Assembly: GCA_963575745.1 (NCBI GenBank)
Contig: CAUYUJ010000196.1
Span: 1-64,000, forward strand
Source: Prorocentrum cordatum
Lineage: Eukaryota > Sar > Dinophyceae > Prorocentrales > Prorocentraceae
Direction of reading: 5' to 3'
DNA length: 64,000 nt
A program made the translations under genes and the position numbers. Position 1 is the stretch's first letter. Every line of letters starts with the position of its first letter. The notes under the pieces were generated by a model. The model did not search any database, was not told where the DNA came from, and saw nothing but the letters and a program-made list of their open reading frames with translations. Positions 57,828-64,000 of this stretch are shown piece by piece.

Positions 57828-58237
57828 TCGGAATGGGACTGATGGACTCCGTCGAGTCGGCGATCAAAGACGAAAATGCTCCTCGTCTAGATCTCGCTGT
57901 TGTGCCATTCCGCCCATGCGGGTCTGGGGTTTGTTCGCGATTACCGATCGGAACTCCAGAGGGAGAGCCATCTTCCGACGTCTCAACAGCCTCTTCAATG
58001 TTTCTACCCCTAGAGACCCGAGTGGCGGTACTGGAAGAAGGAAGGCGGCCCTGACCAGGGCCGCTTTCCTGTGGATCATGTCAGTCATGCTGTACAACAT
58101 GCTGTTCTGCGCTTCGCGAAGTGACGGACATTTCATCTGTATTATCACAGCTCATACCCGCAGCGACTGAGTCGGGGGGGTCATCAGAATGCCATGCTTC
58201 TGGCTGATATGAGCCCGCTGCGACTATGTCGCGGCTT

Positions 58238-58254
58238 TCGGCTGATAGCCAATC
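58238..58254 (-). promoter_or_regulatory. Candidate primer-binding site next to 5' LTR
   Basis: Immediately after the LTR end in element sense lies GATTGGCTATCAGCCG, similar (with one inserted base) to the TGGTATCAGAGC used by many copia elements to pair with initiator tRNA-Met. Weak match. Confidence 0.35.
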
Positions 58255-58596
58255 TTTCCTCTGAGAACCGGGGTAAGATGACGAAGGAATTAAGATCTCA
58301 TGTTCACTCTGCTCAGCGAGAGAGGGTACGGGATGAGACATCGATAAGACAAGTAACCAGTAAGCAAATTTACTCTATCAGGAATGGTAAGTGAGGTGGC
58401 CGGCCGGCCGACAACACGACGACGACGCGGGGGCGACCCCGCGGCGCGCGCGCGAGCGAACCAGCTGGCACCTTTTATCTCATGTAAGCAAACATGCAGC
58501 TGCGGATACTCACCGCAATCATAGCCAGACAGTGCGCAGCAATGCACATGATACAACAAGCACTAGTAATATGAGGCAGAGAGGAGCTTATTTACT
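58255..58596 (-). repeat. 5' LTR of element B
   Basis: Partner of 35395-35736: same 342-base length, 25 hand-counted substitutions and no indels (about 93% identity). Same candidate promoter string and GGCCGGCCGGCC core. Confidence 0.9.
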
Positions 58597-59108
58597 AAAG
58601 CTCGGCCTCCGACTCCTCGGAGATAGCGGAACTGTCCTCCACGAAATCGAAGATGGGTTCCTCGGGTAGCGCACTCCAAAAGCCATCCACGAACTCGTCC
58701 ACTTCCGCGGAAAGGCGAACGATGCCCGGGATACAGTCCTCGCGCCGCGCACCAAGGCCAGGCCAGGCCCATGCCGGGCCCGGCGAAGCATGCGGCGCCC
58801 GCCGCCGCCACGCCGAACCCGCAGGCGCCGGCATGGAGGGCGGCGTTCCGCCGCAACTTCTCCAGCCAGGTGGGCTCGGGGCCCCGCAGCATGGCCGAAA
58901 GGGCCGGCAAGAGGGCCCGGAGCCGCTGCGCCATCTCCGCGTCGCTGATGAAGACCTCCAGGGCCGCCTCCGCCGCAGCAAGCTGCCCGCGGACGCCCTT
59001 GAGTTCGTCCACGCGCTTGGCCACGGCACGGTCGGCGGACCAGGGCGAAGCACGGCCGGCTGCGGCAGAGCGCGCGGGGCGGAGAAAGGCTCCGTTCTCC
59101 AGTGCCAT
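58597..59108 (-). pseudogene. Host-like ORF with relic spliced leader, cut by element B
   Basis: From ATG 59108 it reads MALENGAFLRPARSAAAGRA, DRAVAKRVDELKGVRGQLAA, AEMAQRLRALLPALSAMLRG and a small-residue stretch (HAGACGFGVAAAGAACFAGP). A one-base shift near 58745 leads into PGIVRLSAEVDEFVDGFWSA, LPEEPIFDFVEDSSAISEES and a TAG whose bases span the LTR edge (58597-58595). I do not recognise the family. The relic spliced leader 126 bases upstream supports a transcribed, retroposed origin. Confidence 0.5.
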
Positions 59109-59233
59109 CGTATCCGTGAGCTAAACACCCCCCATCCCCCCGTTTCCCACACGCCCGCCGCGTTGTCCCGTGAAACAGGGTCGCAGGGTACGCCGAGGGG
59201 CAGGGTCCAGGAGGTGGCGGTCTGCGGATAAGG

Positions 59234-59255
59234 CCTGAGCCAAAATGGATACGGA
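59234..59255 (-). other. Relic dinoflagellate spliced leader
   Basis: The plus strand reads CTGAGCCAAAATGG, A, TACGGA: the reverse complement of the 22-nt dinoflagellate spliced leader with two mismatches by eye. A genomic copy upstream of an ORF is the hallmark of a processed mRNA reintegrated into the genome (established for dinoflagellates). It also fixes the organism group. Confidence 0.75.
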
Positions 59256-59269
59256 CAGCTGGGAGGAGG

Positions 59270-59345
59270 GAGAGGAGGGGGAGGAGGAGGAGGAGAAGGA
59301 GGAGGAGGAGGAGGAGGAGCTGTAGGTGGTGGTGGGGGGGGAGGG
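59270..59345. repeat. (GGA)n microsatellite
   Basis: GGAGGAGG run read directly; lies upstream of the relic leader. Confidence 0.85.
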
Positions 59346-59499
59346 AAAATGAACGGGACGACAGAGGCGGCGCGGCGGGAAGCGCGCGACGCAGGCCTCT
59401 CGCCGGCGGCGGGGGCATGTCGAGCCTCCGGCAGGGCTCCCAGAAGCGAGCACGCGCGCATCGCTGCAGAGACACCGTTCTCCTCGTCCACCTTTCTCC

Positions 59500-59700
59500 C
59501 TCCCCCTCGTCCTCCTCCATTCGCCTGACCCTCTCCTTCCCTGTGTTCCACTGCTGTATCCTCCCCCATCCTCATCCTCCTCAGTCCCCCTCACTATTCC
59601 TCTCCCCCCTTCTCCCTCCTCCTACTCCTCCAAACCCTCCTCCTCCTCCTCCTCCTCCTCCTTTTCCTTCTCATCCTCCATGCTCCCTCCTGCCTGCACC
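59500..59700. repeat. (CCT)n-rich pyrimidine stretch
   Basis: CTCCTC runs, densest at about 59635-59665. Confidence 0.75.
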
Positions 59701-59769
59701 CTCCTCTTCCTCCCTCATTCCTGCTTCTCTCCTCCTCATCCTCATCCATCGCTCGTCCTTTACAAAAAC

Positions 59770-59945
59770 TTCTCCTCGTCGCACCACCAAACGTGTCAGT
59801 AAGGCGGGCTGGATGTTTCGCCTAAGATTTACTCACCGCGAATGGTCCTGAAGATTGATCGCTCCGACCGCCGCACAAATATGTAGGGCGGGTGTCTTTC
59901 AAAATGTGGGCTCTGCAATAGCCCCGCGCATATTCGTACACGCAA
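59770..59945. repeat. Dispersed repeat related to 20050-20400
   Basis: Shares GTCGCACC, GGATGTTTCGCCTAAGATT versus GGGCGTTTCGCCCGAGACTT, and TTCAAAATGTGGGCTC versus TTCAAAATATGGCTC, in the same order. Confidence 0.55.
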
Positions 59946-60803
59946 GCCAGCGTGGACTCCAAACAATGATGTCCTACAATCTATGCGGTGCAACCTAAGT
60001 GGTGCAATCAATGTGGTGCAATCTGGGCGGTGCATTCTAGGTGGCGTCCCCTATGTGTCGGAAATCCATACAAACAAAAAACGCAACGCAATGCGAAGCA
60101 ATGCAAAGCAATGCAACGCGATGCAGATCTATGCGAACCGATGCAAAGCAATGCAACGCAGAGCAATGGCAAGTAATGCGATGACGGGCAATGCAATGCA
60201 AATCAGTGACGAGCATTGTTCAGCCATGAAAAGCAATGCACTGAAACTCAAAGCATTGCGAAGCATTCCGAAGCAATGCCAAGCAATACGAAACAATGCG
60301 AAACACATCTATGCATATTGACTGGGCCTGGTTGTTGGTCTGGCCCGCTTGCGGCGGCCCGTCAGCGCCGTCTCCGCAGTCCTTGGTCACGATGCTACCT
60401 GCGCGAAACTCGCACTTTGGACTGCTTCGTGCATTGCATTGTGTTTCTGTCTCGCATTGCCTTGTATTGTTTTGCATTGCTTCGCATTGCCTTGTATTGC
60501 TGTGCATCGTCTGGCATCGCATTACTTCTCAGTGATGAGTTGAAGTGTTGTGCATTGGTTTACGCTGGCCTGCATCGCAGTTCTGCGCGTTGCATCGCAT
60601 TGCCTTGCTTTGTATGGCTATGCAATACATCCCATTGCGTTGAGTTGCTTTGCGGGTGTCTGCATCGCGTTGCATTGCGTTGCATTGTTTCGCAGTGCGT
60701 TGCGCCACATAGACCGCACCACCTGGATTGCACCAGCCAGATTGCACCACCTAGGCTGGAACGCATGGACTGTAGGAAATCAGTGTTTGGGGCCCACGCT
60801 GGC
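59946..60803. repeat. 858-bp imperfect inverted-repeat element
   Basis: Ends GCCAGCGTGG and CCACGCTGGC are perfect 10-base inverted repeats; the match continues through CCAAACA with two differences in the first 20. The left arm (to about 60310) is rich in GCAATGC-type repeats, the right arm (from about 60430) in the inverted GCATTGC type; TGCAATCTGGGCGGTGCA and its partner are also inverted. No obvious target duplication. Resembles a foldback/MITE-like element. Confidence 0.75.
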
Positions 60804-61774
60804 TAACATGTCGTTTGTCCTATTCGCACTCCTTATGGTTAGAAGGGTTCACATGAACCCTTTTCCACAACGGGGCTGTCGCACGGAAGGTAGAACCGGT
60901 GGGAATCCGTCTTTCATGAGGGCGCTTCTCTGGATAAGCAGGAAGGCCTTTGGGAACGTATGAGGGGACTTGGGACGGGATGATTTGGCATCGATGATGC
61001 AGTCTGGGATTGCTCTGGTCCTCATCCATCCACCAGCTAGGGCATGTTAAACACACCAGACCCTGGGAACACCTCCGACAAACATTCGGACATCCCTCGT
61101 CTCCCTCCTTCAGCCTCGCCCTGCGTCTACCTTGTTACTCGGCTCCTTCACGGAGTGGAGACAGAGGCAAGTCTTAAGCTCCCCTCTGCTATGCACGCTG
61201 TACTCAAAAGCGAAATCCCGAGTCTAAATGATGCGGATACCACGAGTGCATTATGCAGCAGACGCGCGCGTGGATCCAAGCAGTACGGGCACAAACCAGA
61301 CTGGGTTGCGACAAGATCAGGGTCGCTTGGCCCAAGGCTCACCGTGAGCTGGCGTCGCCCTCCCTCCCTCCTCCCTTCAAGTAGCCCGTCTTGATCGACC
61401 TTCGCCTCCCTCGGAGTTCCCCCTGGAGGCCTCCAGAGGCGCCACGAGGTCCCAGGCGGCGCACGGAGCCCAGACAGGGGCCAAGAGCGGTCAAGGTCCT
61501 CGATGGCCCAGGATCCCCGATCCTCCCCCGAGCGACGGCGAGGACCTCTGCGGAGACGAGGCGCAGCAACGACCCTTGATGGTAGACACCACCCACCATC
61601 GCGAGGAGACCTGGGGGGTCCTCCTGGTTGTGTGCTCCCCTTGCCTTGCGGCGTCCCGCTCGGGAAATGTCCAACCTCCAGCACGGGCATGCCTCGTTCG
61701 CAGGAGGGCGGGCCGCTGGTGGTGGTTGTCGTTTCTCTACAGTCGGACCTAGGCCAGAGGAGCATCCCGCAAGA
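60804..61774. other. Spacer without a supported gene
   Basis: A 377-codon minus ORF (62281-61148) crosses it but is Arg/Gly/Pro-rich, overlaps a dispersed repeat and has no recognisable domain. Similar 'GAGGCGCCA' blocks at 61436 and 61990 suggest internal duplication. Confidence 0.4.
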
Positions 61775-61918
61775 ACATGAGACCCTCCGTCGGCCAAAAC
61801 GCACAGAACGGCCAAGGGTATCCTCCCCAGTATGCACAAAAACATCCAACACACACGAAGAACACTGGGGTACCCTCCCCGAACGGACCTCGATGTTACA
61901 CCTCGGTCCGACTGTACA
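61775..61918. repeat. Dispersed repeat, copy 2 (first copy 15079-15230)
   Basis: Same order of strings as the copy at 15 kb, including CCCTCCGTCGGCCAAAAC and CTCGGTCCGACTGTACAC. Confidence 0.7.
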
Positions 61919-62279
61919 CTTCTGGAGGTCTGCGCGGATTTCTTGGATCGGGGCTGGGCCCCACTCCCTGGCGCGCGGAGCGCGCCACGGACGGCGCCAG
62001 AGGCGCCACCAGGGGTCCCAGAGCCCGATGCAAGAATGCCGCGCGTACCTCCGAAAGTGTACGCTTACGCAGTTTTCCTTCGTCGAGCACCGCGGACCTC
62101 CTCGCCTGAGTGGCCCCCGTGGCGGCGGTTCGACTGTACCCCCTCGGCCCACCACACCTCGCAGTCGACCCCTGGACCTGTCCAGGGGTGCATCGTGGTC
62201 AAGTTTTCGATGAAGCTCCGTCCGCGGAGACGAGCCGCCGCCGCGGCCGCCACCGTCGTCCACCGCCGCCGCCGCCGCC

Positions 62280-62350
62280 ATCGTCTACCGTCCTCGTCCT
62301 CGTCCTCGTCCTCGTCGCCGTCGTCGTCGTCGTCGTCGTCGTCGCCCCCC
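62280..62350. repeat. (GTC)n microsatellite
   Basis: CCTCGTCCTCGTC then GTCGTCGTC run. Confidence 0.85.
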
Positions 62351-62418
62351 GTGTGCACCACGGCCACAAATTCGGTGGAGGTCCGGCCGCGGTGGCGAGG
62401 GCACCGCAGGGCGCGCCA

Positions 62419-62623
62419 CCAAGGCGCACGGCGTCCGAAAAGCCTCGAGCCTCGACTCCCCGTCGCTCGGACGTCCATTCCCTGTGTTTTTTTCGGTTTC
62501 GTGCGCGGTTTTTGTCGCAGGATGATCCAGGGTGCTCGTTCATAATTCGCGCCGAGAAAAAGTGCACACGTCCGAGCGACACCAGGCCAAGGCGCACGGC
62601 GTCCGAAAAGCCTCGAGCCTCGA
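62419..62623. repeat. 37-bp exact direct repeats (62419-62455 and 62587-62623)
   Basis: Both copies begin CCAAGGCGCACGGCGTCCGA and end GCCTCGAGCCTCGA, separated by 131 bases, followed in the second copy by more CCTCGAG units. Confidence 0.8.
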
Positions 62624-62787
62624 GAGCCTCGAGGGCCTCGAGACCGACGCCGACGCCTCTGGCGGCCCCTCCGCGGCGCCTCTCGGGCACGCGGCGGTCG
62701 GCCTCCGGCGGTGCGGGGCGCGCCTGGCGCGGGAGCGCGGCCGGGCGCCCCGCCCTCGTCCGCTGGCGCGGAACGGAAGAGCGAGGA

Positions 62788-62840
62788 TCCTCCCCCTCCT
62801 CCTCCTCCTCCTCCTCCTCCTCCTCCTCCTCCTCCTCATC
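62788..62840. repeat. (CCT)n microsatellite
   Basis: CTCCTCCTC run of about 50 bases; creates poly-Glu and poly-Pro ORFs that are not genes. Confidence 0.85.
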
Positions 62841-63153
62841 CAGCTCTCTTCCTTCCCTCCCTCCGTCTCCTCCTCCTTCCTGCTCCCCCCTTTCCCTCCT
62901 CGTCATCATCACCCTTCCTCTCCGGGAACTCGAGGAACAGGCGAGGGAGAGCGAGGAGCGGGCAAGGGGGAGAAGGCGGAGAGTGTGCAAAGCGGGTGAT
63001 GGGCTGGGTCCGCCGGCCCAGCTCCAGGAGGCAAAGGCAGACATCGCGGATGGGGAGGCTCGAAGAATAACGGTGACAGGAACGAGGGGCAGGAGAAGGA
63101 TGGAATGAATGAGTGCAAGCCAGGTGTCGAAGCACATGGGCAGCAATGCGACA

Positions 63154-64000
63154 CTATGGGCAGTAGTGTCGCACAGCGGCTTTCCAGGCTTCTGCTGGGA
63201 TTGCCGCGAGCTGTCGAAAATCATACGCATTGCTCTCGCAGACTCTCTTCGCATGCTTGTACAATTCATTCGTCCATGACTGTCTCGGCCTGCCCCGGGG
63301 TCGTCTGCCGGCCGGCGGACGCAGCTCCGAAGAAGACGGCTGGAAGACCGCACGCCGCACAGGATGATCAACCGGTTGCCGGGCAATCTGCGCAAAAAGA
63401 CATAATTGACGGTGCAACAAGATGCGGCTCAACGGCGGCCGGCGGGCCCTGTCCAGAACTTCAGCGTTCGAGATACGACTAATGTATGAATGCGGTATCC
63501 TTAACACCTTCCTCAGACACCGCACGCGGAAGCTGTCGAGCTTGGCCAACTCATGTTTCCGGAGCCACGCCGCGTGCAATCCGTACAGCAACTTTGTCTG
63601 CACGCAGTCTTCGAAGATCTGCAACTTCCGTTGTGTGGACAAGGTGGAATGAGACCAGACTCGGGCAAGGGTGTCGAACTCAGCCCTGGCGCAACCAAGT
63701 CGCCTGCTCAGCTCGGAAGCGATCGATCCATCCGCAGCCAAAACACTCCCCAAATAAACCATGGAGTCCTTTTTGGGGATCTGGGCGCCGTCTGGACTCG
63801 TCACGCCCCCCTGGCACCAGATTGTCAGCAATTCAAGCTTCCCCCAATTGAATTTGAGGCCGTAGTTCGTGCCAGCGGCAGCAATAGCTGTCATGTACTC
63901 CTGCGCGCGCTCCGTGCTAGTGGCTACGATGAGCGTGTCATCAGCGTGCACGAGATCCTCCGCGCCCCCCATGCGGTCGCCCAGCGTGACCCGGGCGTCG
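63154..64000 (-). CDS. LINE (non-LTR) reverse transcriptase, C-terminal part, runs off right edge
   Basis: The frame is open to the right edge (DARVTLGDR precedes the first Met). EDLVHADDTLIVATS contains an ADD variant of the RT catalytic box; NYGLKFNWGKLELL follows, then MVYLGSVLAADGSIASELSR, TQRKLQIFEDCVQTKLLYGL and DSFRVRCLRKVLRIPHSYIS, the thumb and post-RT region common to LINEs. The C-terminus (RRPRGRPRQSWTNELYKHAK) is the basic tail often seen in protist LINEs. It ends at a stop at 63156-63154 with no frameshift in this part, so the copy may be fairly young. No zinc-knuckle CCHC is seen after it and no poly-A is evident. Confidence 0.9.
   Translation of the reverse strand, partial: DARVTLGDRMGGAEDLVHADDTLIVATSTERAQEYMTAIAAAGTNYGLKFNWGKLELLTIWCQGGVTSPDGAQIPKKDSMVYLGSVLAADGSIASELSRRLGCARAEFDTLARVWSHSTLSTQRKLQIFEDCVQTKLLYGLHAAWLRKHELAKLDSFRVRCLRKVLRIPHSYISRISNAEVLDRARRPPLSRILLHRQLCLFAQIARQPVDHPVRRAVFQPSSSELRPPAGRRPRGRPRQSWTNELYKHAKRVCESNAYDFRQLAAIPAEAWKAAVRHYCP

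Larger units (their letters stand above)
35910..58232. repeat. Family of dispersed short hairpins inside element B (more than 40 copies)
   Basis: Short palindromes, usually with a T-N-N triloop (TGA, TTA, TAA, TGC, TTT, TGG) and an inner arm most often CGGC/GCCG. At least 12 copies add an outer helix separated by a one-base bulge on the plus-strand 5' side. Positions seen (core or full): 35910, 35954, 35998, 37342, 37405, 37916, 38800, 39229, 40092, 40206, 40246, 40726, 41517, 42961, 43068, 43525, 44768, 44828, 44891, 44977, 46036, 46067, 46215, 47692, 47719, 47746, 47926, 48664, 48980, 50192, 50319, 50457, 50496, 52202, 52360, 52389, 53838, 54428, 54605, 55642, 55773, 56277, 56314, 56659, 58164, 58220. 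Stem bases vary between copies while pairing is kept. Copies lie in spacers and in coding stretches for Ala/Pro/Ser/Gln/Lys linkers. Confidence 0.8.
35395..58596 (-). mobile_element. 23.2-kb Ty1/copia-order LTR retrotransposon B
   Basis: Flanked by 342-bp direct repeats. Minus-strand order: Gag with CCCH fingers, protease, integrase, RT, RNase H. Integrase before RT is diagnostic of the copia order. About 12 kb of extra ORFs lie between RNase H and the 3' LTR. Many frameshifts and a T15 run in sense show decay; the LTRs differ at 25 of 342 positions by hand count. The interior is visibly less GC-rich than element A and is dotted with short hairpins. It is far longer than usual copia elements (commonly about 5 kb). 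Confidence 0.85.

Noticed and set aside
61148-62281. 377-codon minus-strand ORF
   Set aside because: Arg/Gly/Pro-rich, crosses a dispersed repeat, no recognisable motif; kept only as a spacer note.
62199-63395. 398-codon minus-strand ORF and 332-codon plus-strand ORF
   Set aside because: Dominated by poly-Glu/poly-Ser from (CCT)n and (GTC)n repeats; no domain.

Overview
The window looks like nuclear DNA of a dinoflagellate. Evidence read from the sequence: (i) a 22-base match with two mismatches to the reverse complement of the dinoflagellate trans-spliced leader at 59234-59255; (ii) broken retroelement polyproteins of types I recall as common in dinoflagellate genomes; (iii) very GC-rich, repeat-dominated spacers. 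Species cannot be fixed from sequence alone; a Prorocentrum/Polarella/Symbiodiniaceae-like genome would fit. No bacterial-type operons, rRNA, tRNA or CRISPR loci were found. Nearly all supported coding sequence is on the minus strand and retroelement-derived, and most of it is interrupted by frameshifts.

Region 1 (left edge to about 13.26 kb, minus strand) is 'element A', a giant degenerate retroelement read right to left: Gag, zinc knuckle, aspartic-protease-like domain, zinc-ribbon/disordered protein, proline-rich membrane protein, a long unnamed protein with Cys/His clusters, a methyltransferase-fold-like domain, then reverse transcriptase and RNase H that run off the left edge.

Region 2 (13.3-34.9 kb) has no convincing gene. 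It holds microsatellites, minisatellites, a tandem segmental duplication (16.6-18.3 kb) and two related arrays of a 77-bp unit (20.95-22.62 and 30.30-31.65 kb) that share the same 3' flank.

Region 3 (35,395-58,596) is 'element B', a 23.2-kb LTR retrotransposon flanked by two 342-bp direct repeats (25 hand-counted differences, no indels). On the minus strand the order is Gag with CCCH fingers, protease, integrase (HHCC and D-D-E), reverse transcriptase (YVDD), RNase H: the Ty1/copia order. About 12 kb of additional ORFs follow pol: a second methyltransferase-fold-like protein and about ten unrecognised ORFs. The internal part carries more than 40 short hairpins of unusually uniform design (two short helices separated by a bulge always on the same side in the full-design copies, usually a T-N-N triloop). 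I saw none in the LTRs or in the rest of the window. This hairpin family is the strongest candidate for something undescribed.

Region 4 (58.6-64 kb): a host-like ORF with the relic spliced leader lies against the right LTR, and a plausible 3' continuation ending in a membrane segment lies against the left LTR, so element B may have split a gene. Beyond it lie microsatellites, an 858-bp inverted-repeat element (59,946-60,803), a dispersed repeat shared with 15.1 kb, and the 3' end of a LINE reverse transcriptase running off the right edge.
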